A stretch of 64,000 nt of DNA, from contig NW_021167084.1 in the NCBI RefSeq assembly GCF_003711515.1, forward strand, positions 352,621 through 416,620. The letters are read 5' to 3'. The notes beneath the pieces are model-generated. The model was given only the letters and a program-made list of their open reading frames with translations, was not told the DNA's origin and searched no databases. Positions 10,860 to 20,307 of the stretch are shown here, piece after piece; the first letter of the stretch is position 1, and each line of letters opens with the position of its first letter. Origin of the DNA: Sodiomyces alkalinus F11. Taxonomy: Eukaryota > Ascomycota > Sordariomycetes > Glomerellales > Plectosphaerellaceae. The position numbers and the translations under genes were made by a program.

Positions 10860-11303
10860 TTACGCAGGAGGAGACTCGGGCCAACTGACGGCCCCGTCAG
10901 GAATGGGCACGACGGCCTCCCGAGTCCAGATATGCGAAGCACCCTTCAGGTCCAGGCCCTCGATGAGCCCTCCCTTGATATTGGCCGTCGGCAGGGGAGA
11001 GCCATCGGGGGCGCGACCGCGGTGCACGACACGGGCGCCGCAAGAGCGGCAGAAGTAGCAGTCCAGGGTGCGGCCGGCGTTGCCCGGACGCGTGAAGACG
11101 TCCAGGCGGGCGCGCAGGTCCGGGGAATAGGAGGCGCCCGAGTCGGGGAAGACGGGCAGGGCGGAGGCGGGGAAGACGGCCGAGATGCCGAAGGCAGAGG
11201 ACGATTGGCGGCGGCACTGGGTGCAGTGGCAGAAGTAGACGGAGAGGGGGCTGGGTGTTGCTGTGCGGAAGGTCACGGCGCCGCATTGGCATGAGATGTC
11301 CAT
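10860..11303 (-). CDS. GFA / CENP-V-like zinc-binding domain protein
   Basis: A single open frame of 147 residues starting at the ATG at 11303-11301. The protein carries the cysteine pattern of the glutathione-dependent formaldehyde-activating (GFA) fold: C5 and C7 in MDISCQCGAV, C25, C27 and C30 in CHCTQC, and C82, C85 and C88 in CYFCRSCG. These bind structural and catalytic-type zinc in family members. The length matches single-domain fungal GFA proteins. Many fungal members are annotated as glutathione-dependent formaldehyde-activating enzymes by domain only, and the actual substrate is usually unknown. No intron is needed. It is likely cytosolic, with no signal peptide. Confidence 0.88.
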   Translation of the reverse strand: MDISCQCGAVTFRTATPSPLSVYFCHCTQCRRQSSSAFGISAVFPASALPVFPDSGASYSPDLRARLDVFTRPGNAGRTLDCYFCRSCGARVVHRGRAPDGSPLPTANIKGGLIEGLDLKGASHIWTREAVVPIPDGAVSWPESPPA

Positions 11304-11455
11304 TTTCTTGGGCTCTTGGCTCTTGAGCTCTTGGGCAGAGGTGGGGAGATTGCGGGAGGGAGGATTGAAAGGCCGGTCGCAGTGCGATGGAGCTAGAGGA
11401 TAGGGGAGGGAGTCGAGGGACTTGGAAGAACAGCAAAGGAGTAACGGCGATATAC

Positions 11456-11616
11456 CTGGGATTGAGCTCGGCGTCGAACGTTAGAATAGTATAAGAGTAG
11501 TCAGCCAGGTCCTTTCCGGAGATGGGGAAGAATGAATGGAGTGCATCTTTCGGCGACTCGAATTTGAATGGCAGTGATGGTCGTCCATCGGAGAAGAGGG
11601 AGAGGTGCACGAGTAC
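11456..11616 (-). other. Orphan exon-like open stretch
   Basis: Read on the minus strand, 161 bases between an acceptor-like cTAG and a donor-like AG|GTATAT give a protein-like string. It includes HLSLFSDGRPSLPFKFE and ISGKDLADYSYTILTFDAEL and has no stop. I could not find a first exon with ATG upstream or a convincing continuation downstream before the GFA gene. It may be an exon of an unrecognised gene, a relic, or chance. Confidence 0.3.
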
Positions 11617-12436
11617 CTAGAACATGCTGTACAATGTAAATTGGATCATGTGAGCTGGATTTACAGCACGTACCTAAGGTAATTACGAGGTATAGGTACA
11701 ATTGTACACTGTCAGGGCACCCCCGTACCAGAACCGAGCCCTAATCACCACCACTATCACCGTCCCGTTTCCGTTTATCGCGTCACGCCGCACCACCCTC
11801 AACCAATTTTCCCCAGGCACCTAAATTCGCCAATGCCGACCTCGATGAAGCCCCCAATTCGACACCTGCAAACCGGACAGCGACCAACGGCTAGCTTCTG
11901 ACTATATTAAGCCACAACGCTTAAGCCACTCAATCAATCCACTAACTGCTGGCTGGACGGTCAAATGCAGTTACTTCATCGCGCACTGCGCCCCAATCCT
12001 TTCTTTCCCTTCGCTTGCTGGGGGAACCAGAGTTCATCCTCCGGCGTCTACCGGAAGCCCCCTCGGAACCACCCAACCGGCTACTTCTTCCCACGGGTGA
12101 CTTGTGGGAGATGGATTCCTTCGCCGCCGCTTCCTCTGTCGAACCGACGGACGTTCTAGTTGCTCTTGCAGTGAACTGTCATGCTCTTACAACAGTAAAG
12201 CCACGATCGAGGTGTCATTGTCAAGACGCGTGGATCAACACGTAACCATGGTCAATGCAGACGGTCTCGTGTCTGCGAATCAATGGCTTTTTTTTTTTCT
12301 GGGCACTGGTGACGAGACGACGACTATCGCCTGTGATGCCGTCTGTCTGTTTCTCCGAGAGACCAGGGCTGGACCTCCCAGTTCTCGCCCATTCGAAACT
12401 CTCGGGAGGATGGAGGGGACTGGATCCTCGGGCAGT

Positions 12437-12441
12437 ACAAT
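12437..12441. repeat. Target-site duplication, left copy (acaat)
   Basis: Five bases flank the left LTR as acaat. The right copy at 19752-19756 reads ataat, differing by one CpA-to-TpA change, as RIP would cause. Confidence 0.7.
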
Positions 12442-12637
12442 TGTTGGATTAACGGGCGTGTGATCCGGCCGGAGCAGAGATTCAATAGATGTATGATTGT
12501 ATTCGTTATATAAAGGAAAGAAGAATAGGAAGGTGTGGGTGTTCTAAATATATCTACCCCTTTTCCACGCGAGGAATATAGGGCTAATCTAGCTAATAGA
12601 AATATAGAAAATAGGCTTACGTGTTTTTAGTGCGATA
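12442..12637 (-). repeat. Long terminal repeat, left (the 3' LTR of the element)
   Basis: 196 bases beginning TGTTGG and ending GCGATA. It matches the right LTR base for base except for 13 transitions. Its outer part keeps C/G bases while its inner part is mutated to T. Confidence 0.92.
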
Positions 12638-12645
12638 TACCCCCT
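12638..12645 (-). other. Polypurine tract
   Basis: Immediately inside the left LTR. The minus strand reads AGGGGGTA, the expected plus-strand primer site next to the 3' LTR of a minus-strand element. Confidence 0.7.
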
Positions 12646-13089
12646 AATTACTATACCCTGATTAGCTTAGTAATTACTTAGCCTAACCTCGCTGGAGCCT
12701 TATAGTTAATCTTAAAATAGCTTTAAAGAGTAGTTACGTATCCTTTAAAGTCGAGTTAAAAGGCAGGTAAGGAAGCTATAAAATAAGAAAGAATAATAAT
12801 AATAAGAGTAAATAATAAAGGAAAGTACTATTTAAAGTAATCAGTAGATAGGGGAGGTGCCGGATATAAATAAAAGGGTTTTTAGGCTTTTCGGAGCCTT
12901 TTTTTCCCTCTTATAACCACGGCCTCTTTTTAACGATTTTCCGTTATTTTTTCGTGCCTCGCCTAATCATTTAGACTTTTTTCTTCTTATCCTCCTTAAA
13001 TAGCCGTTTTTCGTCACTTAAACGCGCTATAGTACGTTATCGGAGCTCTGATTCTTAAGGTGAGTGCTGATAGTGACTTTTTAGGCTCC

Positions 13090-13917
13090 CTTAACCCGTG
13101 CCGCTAGCGCTAAGGCCGCTAGTTTATCTAGCTTAACTAAGCCCGCTAGTATTACTAAGAAAAGTGCCGCTAAGGATCCTAATATAAGTGCTCCGGTCTT
13201 TTAGCCTCGTGCTTTCGTTCGTGATCGTAAGTCTCCGGTTACTAATAGAGTAGCAGACTCCTAAGAAACCTAATAAAAAATCCTCTAAGGCGCCTAACCC
13301 TAACTTTATACCGGTGCCGTTTAATCCTCCCTGTATATAATACGTGAAGGAAATTTATTCGGGTAAATAAAGCTCGTTTAAGACCTATATTACTATTAAG
13401 GGTCGCTCTAACCGTTACCGTAGGTATTATAACGGTAACTATATATACTCTTAGGTATAAGTTTCCACGCCTTAGTTATTAAGATTTATAACCGTGGATA
13501 AAAGCTCCGGTTTAAATCCGGATTAAGAATCCGTGCTCCGGTATATTCTGTTTACTAATAATAGATCCTAGTTACTTTAGTATACTCCCCCTTATTAAAA
13601 TGTTAGTTAACGCGGTTTCGGTTCGTAAGATTAGACCTGGCTCCACGGATAAGGACCGTAAGGTGCGTTTTTTATCGTTTTATTCCTTAAAACTAGTGCT
13701 CCGGCTAACGATTCCGGCGTAGTTTTTAGCGAAATTAAAGTAATATATTAAATAGGAAATTAAATACCTAGAGGATAATAAGACTAAGCGCTTTTTTAAG
13801 GAAAAAGACCTTAAGTGCGTGGTAGGCCCTGGCGAGGAGGGCTTAACTAAGCCTAGTTTTTCGGCTTATTTTGAATTCTTAGTGGAGGAGGTGGTAGCGC
13901 TGTGTTTTAGAGATTAG
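13090..13917 (+). pseudogene. Degraded frame antisense to the retroelement
   Basis: On the plus strand, opposite to gag-pol, two stretches look like former coding sequence. Around 13275-13440 there is a lysine-rich segment, then cysteine-type spacing now mutated to tyrosine (for example NRYRRYYNGNYIYS). From 13600 to 13917 a 106-codon frame begins MLVNAVSVRKIRPGSTDKDR and ends FEFLVEEVVALCFRD. It is interrupted by three TAG/TAA codons, each explainable as a mutated CAG or CAA. It lies between RNase H and the 3' LTR. I infer an accessory antisense gene carried by the ancestral element; its function is unknown. Host DNA captured by the element is an alternative. Confidence 0.5.
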
Positions 13918-14541
13918 CTCTAATAATAATAGTAATAGTAAAATATTATGCCCGTCGTGTCTTCCGGAGCCCCTTAGGGGTAAGCTATTACGCCGATTAC
14001 TGAAAATAGCGCTATTATTAATAGTGGCTTAGTTATGGTAGATAGTGGTAAGACTACGGCTCCGGTTACTCCTAATAAAGCGTAGTGATAGTATTTATAT
14101 TTGCTGGCTAGTGGTTTTTCTAGTTTTGCTTCTGGCTTTTAGGTGTTAGTATTTAGCTTTAGGTGTTAGGGCGGCGGTATATAGCGATACTACGAATTTT
14201 TACTGAATTAACTAAGCCGCGGGCGTGCGGCGCGCCTCTAGTACTGGATTTTAACCTCTGACTTCTCCGGTCTACCCCCTCCGTGCACTCGTTATATTAA
14301 GATATACGCGGAAGATCTCGAACTTTTATTATAGGAGTGCTTTCGTTAATCTGTCTACCGGTATAAGACTCGTAGCTAAATAAACCACCCTAAAGGTCCT
14401 TTTACCGTGCTTCTATTAAACCTATAAGCGTTAAATATCTATATATCTAAGCCGGGTTTTAATTCTATAGCCGTCGTCCACTATAAGCCTAATTATTTAA
14501 GTGTTATCGTAATTAATATCCTAAGGGGATTCGGGGTTAAA

Positions 14542-14637
14542 GCGTATCTCTGCGAATAGACGCTTTAATCCTATTATTTCCTTCGCGACTTACTTTAGAG
14601 CGAGTAGCTCTGCTTCGGTTATAGACGTAGTAATAGT
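14542..14637 (-). pseudogene. Copia RNase H relic
   Basis: The 32 minus-strand codons read TITTSITEAELLALK, one TAG or TAA stop, then VAKEIIGLKRLFAEIR. This matches the TSSTEAEL..L..A.KE motif typical of copia RNase H. Confidence 0.85.
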
Positions 14638-15249
14638 TACTTACCTAGTTACTTTCTATATAACTAATCCTCCGAATAAGCTAATAAGATAGCCTTATAA
14701 AGATTATCGTGTATTAATATTATTAGTAAAAGAGGCGTCGCTCGTGATTACTATAGCCTATAAACTAATACTTAATCCGTACTAAATTAAGAGGTCCCTA
14801 GCTATATATAAGTAACGGATAGCTTAGTCCGCTGCCTTATAATACTCCGGGGAGGGGTTTTTAAGAAAGCGGGAAAGGATAAATACCGTAAAGGCCACGT
14901 TAGGACGTATTATAACTACTATATATAGTAATAATCTGACTTTTTCCTGGTACGATTTAACCTTTTAAGCCGTGGCCTTATCTTCTCTTTTCCGGTACTC
15001 TATAACGGGAACTAGTATCGCTGGGTATATATTAGTAGTATCTAAATTAAATCTAGCTACGATCTTCTCGATATATAAGTTATGACTAAGTAGAACCTTA
15101 CGCCGGGAGCGATCACGCGTAATCTTAATTCCTAGGAACTACTCTACGTTACCTTTTTCTAATACTTTAAACCTTTTCCTAATACTATTAATAATCCTAA
15201 GGGCGTTTATAGCTTTATTCTTAAAAAATAGGATAAGGATAACGTCGCT

Positions 15250-15497
15250 ACGAAGGTCTGGAACTATAATCGAGGTGAATCTTATAAGCTATAGAGTGCT
15301 TTATTTAGCTCTAAGTATTTATCTAGCTGCTTAAACCTATCTAGAAGCTTATATATAACGGGCGTTCCTATTCTATTCCTCTCGGCGTTAATAAAGGCGT
15401 TAACGATATCTAGTTACTTAATCTCTAGGTTAAATTAAGCGGCTAAAGCTATAATAATACGAAAAGACCTCGTAGCGAGCGTTACTGCGTAGGTTCC
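15250..15497 (-). pseudogene. Copia reverse transcriptase relic
   Basis: The minus-strand translation contains GTYAVTLATRSFRIIIALAA, a stop where glutamine or a similar residue is expected, FNLEIK, LDIVNAFINAE and LELNKALYSL. These are hallmarks of the copia reverse transcriptase (RVT_2) region. Several in-frame TAG and TAA codons interrupt it. Confidence 0.88.
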
Positions 15498-17078
15498 CTT
15501 AATCGTTAAGCTTTCCTAGAGATCCCCTCGGATATATAGCCTTACTTTATATCTCTTTAGATACCCGCCTTAGTCGAACTTATAGGTGAACACCTATTTA
15601 AGTGGAAAAGGCTTAGATTTCGCTAATACCTTATTAATTTCCCTCTATATACGTTTCTTAATTAGCTTATTAACCTCTTTTTACGCCCCTTCCTTAAACT
15701 GGTCGTGTATAGGGTGGTTATAAAGTTCTTTTAGTGCCTTAGTATAGCCTTTAGGTGGTCGTGATAGACCCTGCTATCGAGTAAGGATTTCCGTGTTAAA
15801 TCCTCTATAGCTTTTGAACGAGCTTTTGTTTTTATATCGGCTACTCCGAATATTACTGAGTAAAAGGATAGAAGCCCTTATGCCTTATCGCCGCGCACTT
15901 TTTATTAATTAGATAGGAAGAACGTATACGTTAAGGGTATATCTGGCTCTACTGCATGCGCGTGGATTAATCCGAATAGTCTTCCCCTAAGTACGTTAAT
16001 CTATAATTCGGGCGCTAACCCTTATTATATCCTTAACCTGTATACTCCGCTTATATTAGTGCGTGGTTACCTTAGAGTTATTAGTTTAAGATCTGGATAT
16101 TAAGGGCTAGTTAATACCGTGACCTGGATTAGGAGTAGCTAGTTCCTATACCTTAGTCTACGTATTCCTCGCTCCTCCTTAATACTCCGGATTATCTGTA
16201 TTAAGATTTAGTATATATAGCTCTAGCGTGTTAATAGTAGCGTCTCCTTCGGGTGCCGTAGTCTATATAGAAGAGGGTTTAATTAAGAGTTCCTCCTGCT
16301 ATAGCTACGGCACGGCGCTTTAGTCCTGGTTATTCCGGCTCGGCGGATTAAGTGTAGCGCATGGGGTTTAGAGTCCTATTAGCACGGGCAGTTCGGGTAG
16401 CTTATCGTGGCCGTTAATAGTTACGTCGGTATCTAGTAGTTCCGGCGCCTTTAGAATAGTACTAGCTACTCCTACCCCTAAGTCTAAACCCGTAAACTCT
16501 ACTTAATCTTTAGAAGATGCGCTGCTAGATTGGCCGGCAGGCGGTTCTACTTATAGGATAAATTTAGTATCCTTATCTTTATAGTCTTTATAGGTTATAA
16601 GCTAGTTCCTCGCCTCCGCCTCCGTAATCTACTCTGCTTCTTCGAGCTTTAAGTTATAAAATAACCGCTTATTAAACTACACGTTACGCATTATTATAAC
16701 CTTCTAAAGCTACGGGATCTATATCCTATAGATATTATAGGTAATATATCCTATAAGATACCTAATATAGCCTCTAAGTTAAATGTTATATATCTTTCTC
16801 TCTCTTTTAGCTTCCTTATTCCTATCTAAGGGATAGGCGTGGTAACCGTAGGTATAAATACTACTCTAATCTAGCTATAGGTCGGCGGAATACTCTTTTA
16901 TCTTAAGCGGCGCGTGCTTTTTAAACTATAAGTCTAGTACCTCGATAGGAGACTTCTAACCTAGGCGCTATGATAGACTTATATTATAAAGTTACGCCGC
17001 TACTCTTATACTCTCCGGCTATATAAAACCTAGAAGACCTACGCCGTTTAGTATAGCGTTAGACTTTATAATAAGAGC

Positions 17079-17402
17079 TTATCCTGCCCTTTTAATAGCG
17101 CTATTCGGTTCGTGGGTATATAGAGGCGCGATCTCTATATCGATACCCTTTATGCTCGCCTATAGCTAGGTCCGCGAATTCCCTGCTATATACACGATTA
17201 AAGGCTTATTATCACTGCGTATCTTATAGACGTATAGATTAAACTAACGCGTAACCTATCTTTCGAACGCTTCGAGGGCGTTATAGACCGTAACGCTGTT
17301 TTTCGACGCTAAAGGTAGTATATAAATCTAACTGCTATACTCCTCCTTAATAATAAGGAGATAACGTATACCGTTATAACTCTCCGGTAATTTCTGTAGG
17401 TC
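17079..17402 (-). pseudogene. Copia integrase core relic
   Basis: A continuous 108-codon frame without indels, broken only by stops. It includes DLQKLPESYNGIRYLLIIKE, ILPLASKNSVTVYNALEAFER and IAPLYTHEPNSAIKRAG, the last being the conserved end of the integrase core. At least five TAG codons fall at expected tryptophan or glutamine sites. Absence of indels argues that point mutation, not age, killed the element. Confidence 0.9.
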
Positions 17403-19541
17403 CTAATAAATACGCTAGAACGGCCTAGGCGAGCGGTGATCTAATAGCCGATAAGATATAACCTAATAAACCTATATTCAAGTATAGGTCTTATACTTAA
17501 TCCGCTTAGTGCCTTATATTAGCACGTTCCGGGCGTTACGAACTAGTGCTCGGAGAGCTTCTAGTCCTAGGTGGCCGGCCCTTAGGTGCTATAGCCTTTC
17601 TTCGTTAATATAAGGATAAAGGGAATCTCGAGATAGTCGAAATAGCTTCGGAAGCGGCGCTCTTATCGGTCGATCGATAGCTACTACTAATATATAGATA
17701 TAATCGTAGTTTACGGGAATCACGCCTTATAGTATTAGTTAAATATACGGGTAAAAAGAAGAAGAGGATAAAATTAGCTTATACTAAAGAATAGTTATAT
17801 TAAAGCGTCGTAATAGCTTTAATAAAACCATACTCTTATCCGCCATTCCGTATCGTAGTAAGTAGTTATATCCCGAATACTAGATCCTAACCTTATATAA
17901 TAAAGCTTCCGAGATAATATTCGTGTGAAATCCCTCTACCACGACACGTTATTAAGCTCTAAATCGACTTTCAGAGCACCTAATAGTCTATTAAGGAGGC
18001 CCTTAAAGATCCGTTTACCTTTACCGATAATAGGGAATTCCATAGTACCGGATTTAATAGTGCCGTTTATCGGGATAAAAGATCCGGGAATAAGTAAGTC
18101 GATTAAATTAACTAAGTGTATCGCGCCGTAGTTATCTAAAAGGGTGCTATACGAGAGCGGGTAGGCGCTAGATTATAGCGCGGCGTAGATACCGGGAACT
18201 TCCCCTATATCGTAAATAAGGGTTAGGTCTAAGATAGTTATAATAACCTTTAAGGGGTATCCGTTACCCTTATCGCTACTCTTACCGGCGTTTCCCTATC
18301 CCTTCTTTAATAGGGTTTCTCGTAGACTTTTCCACTTTTATTACTATAGCTTTTTCCGGATTTATTCGATATAATTATCGCTTATCTGCACGGAGAGCTA
18401 CTACTCGTATTTACCTATAAGGGTATACTCCACTCTATTATAGAGCTCCGGCTTCCACGAATAGGTCCTATTATAGGGGTATTTATGCCTTTTACCCTTA
18501 CCTTTTTTCCCTTTTCCACTACTATTATCGTCTTTATCGGAGCGGTTACTTAGGATAGCGTAAACGCTATACTTAGTTCTATTAAGGCTAGGAGCGCTTA
18601 TAATCGCGTTAAATTCACGGCCGTATATTAGGATATTATTAAGTACTTTATCCTTATTCTCCTTATGGATTAATTCGTGGAACTTAGCCTCTACCTAAGC
18701 CGGGGTAAAACGCTGCCTAACTACGACGAGGAAGTTACGGATAGCTATAAAACCCTTAACGTTATTAACTTTATACTAATAAAAGCGCCGGATAAGAGTA
18801 TTCTACTCCGTATACCATACTACTACCTTCGTATTAGCTCTTCGGGTATCCTAGAGGTGCTTATCGTATACTCGATAAACCTCCTTAGCTAAGAATAGTA
18901 CGCTAGGAGCGAAGTATTTCTTTAATTCCTTTATTACTTATCGTATCGTGAAGTAATAGTTTCATTTCCCCTCTTCGTAGCTAGGGTACTTCTTAATAGC
19001 TTCCTCGACGGCTTATTAATAGGTAGAGGTTTCGATAGTCGCTTTAAGTATATAATTAGCTTTATTAAGCGCCTTAATCGATCGGGCGAGCTTTTAATAA
19101 CGTGCCGTAACCTTATAGCCTTCTAGCTTAGCTAGCTTGATTAATTCCGATATAGTAGAAGGGGTTAGCACCCCGTTAATAACCTGGGTGTGTTTTTCGC
19201 GCAGCTAGTCGATAGATATAGATATAACATACTCGGGTCGGTCGTATAGCTACTCCGGCCCGTTAGGGTTAAGTAAGGCCTAGACCTCTATACCCTACGT
19301 ATATAACTTAATATAGAAGATCTAATCGGCCTATTACCTAGTAGACTCTAGCCGCGGTATACCGAGCGCTTCGGCGGTAACTTTAAGCTTCGTGGATATA
19401 GTTTATAGCAGGGGTTTAGCGAATAAGGGTTTTTCTAAGCGAGAGAGTAGGGTAGATACTCCTTAATTAGCTGCGGAAGTACACGTAAAATAGATAAACG
19501 TAGATAATAGATTAGTAGGAAGTTACTAATTACTGCTACTA

Positions 19542-19555
19542 CCTGGGCTTATAAC
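19542..19555 (-). other. Primer binding site, half initiator tRNA-Met type
   Basis: Next to the inner edge of the right (5') LTR the minus strand reads GTTATAAGCCCAGG. Allowing one RIP change (TG to TA) it is complementary to the anticodon-arm region CCTGGGCTCATAAC of a fungal initiator tRNA-Met, rather than to a tRNA 3' end. Priming from a cleaved half-tRNA is known for Drosophila copia and yeast Ty5. Confidence 0.7.
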
Positions 19556-19751
19556 TATTAGATTAACGGGCGTGTGATCCGGCCGGAGCAGAGATTTAAT
19601 AGATATATGATTATATTCGTTATATAAAGAAAAGAAGAATAGGAAGGTATGGGTGTTCTAAATATATCTACCCCTTTTCCACGCGAGGAATATAGGGCTA
19701 ATCCAGCTAATAGAAACACAGAAAACAGGCTCACGTGTTTTCAGTGCGATA
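19556..19751 (-). repeat. Long terminal repeat, right (the 5' LTR of the element)
   Basis: 196 bases, equal in length to the left LTR. It begins TATTAG (TGTTGG after RIP) and ends GCGATA. Its inner part is mutated to A/T while its outer part keeps CpA sites such as ACACAG and CTCACG. Confidence 0.92.
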
Positions 19752-20307
19752 ATAATGCAGTGCAGTGCAGTGCAGTGCAGTGCAGTGCAGTTCCGCCGGC
19801 CTGGTCCGGACAAACACCCCTGTCTGGCTTGCGCTTACCGTCTTAGACCACTGTACACCCATCCATCGTCGCATCAACACCGAACAAGGCGACGCCAAGC
19901 TCTCCTTCCGTCGACCCATCCTTGCCTCTAAATTATAGCCAGACGCTATTTTGGTCTGCATATGTCCAATATCCTATGCTGACTCTTTTTCCTGGTCCAC
20001 GACGCTGCGACTTGGGTCTCCGCCATGCCATGTCACCCCCTCACCATGAAGCCTGTAATGGACCACGCTAGGGCAGACCACACACCCCGACATCAGTGCC
20101 ATTGTCGCGTTCCGCCGTTTTATCGCGGGTGCGAATGCGCATGCGAATTGAAATGATAGACCCTCAAGTGCTGCATTTCCCTGTCTCTCTGTTGCTTTCC
20201 GCCCTCGCCAACTATTTTTCGGTTCTTACTTTCCGTGCTTCCCATTTTCAACATTGGAGTCAAACGAGGACCAGCATCTACATCTAAAACCTAATAGCCT
20301 CTTCGAC
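19752..20307. other. Promoter side of the GH3 gene, with the insertion-site repeat
   Basis: Starts with the right target-site copy ataat (19752-19756) followed directly by seven tandem TGCAG units (19756-19790). The remaining roughly 500 bases have normal composition and are the probable promoter and leader of the beta-glucosidase gene; no other gene is seen. Confidence 0.6.
19756..19790. repeat. (TGCAG)7 microsatellite
   Basis: Seven perfect copies of TGCAG abut the right end of the retroelement, so the element inserted at the edge of this repeat or the repeat grew after insertion. Confidence 0.95.

Larger units (their letters stand above)
11304..12441. other. Intergenic up to the retroelement insertion
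   Basis: Contains an exon-like minus-strand stretch listed separately (11456-11616), a TACCTAAGGTA-type motif near 11670 and no other supportable gene. It ends at the target-site duplication acaat (12437-12441). Confidence 0.5.
12442..19751 (-). mobile_element. RIP-mutated Ty1/copia-class LTR retrotransposon
   Basis: A 7310-base, AT-rich block with no intact long frame, bounded by two 196-base direct repeats and a 5-base target duplication. Reading the minus strand shows copia domain order from right to left. There is a gag-like basic region near 18.5 kb and a GAG-pre-integrase relic with GHLGLEALRALVRNARNV near 17.5 kb. The integrase core is at 17402-17079, reverse transcriptase at about 15497-15250 and RNase H at 14637-14542. 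Integrase before reverse transcriptase is the Ty1/copia order and excludes gypsy. Stops are nearly all TAG or TAA at positions where tryptophan or glutamine is expected, the signature of C-to-T changes at CpA. The element is therefore dead and was presumably inactivated by RIP. Confidence 0.93.

Noticed and set aside
17925..18892. Short plus-strand open frames inside the retroelement (near 17925 and 18677)
   Set aside because: They lie opposite to the gag region and have no motif. They are probably shadows left open because TA-rich mutation happened not to create stops.
12442..19751. Gypsy-type LTR element or DNA transposon as identity of the AT-rich block
   Set aside because: On the minus strand integrase lies upstream of reverse transcriptase and the RNase H motif is copia-like. 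LTRs, primer site and polypurine tract exclude a DNA transposon.
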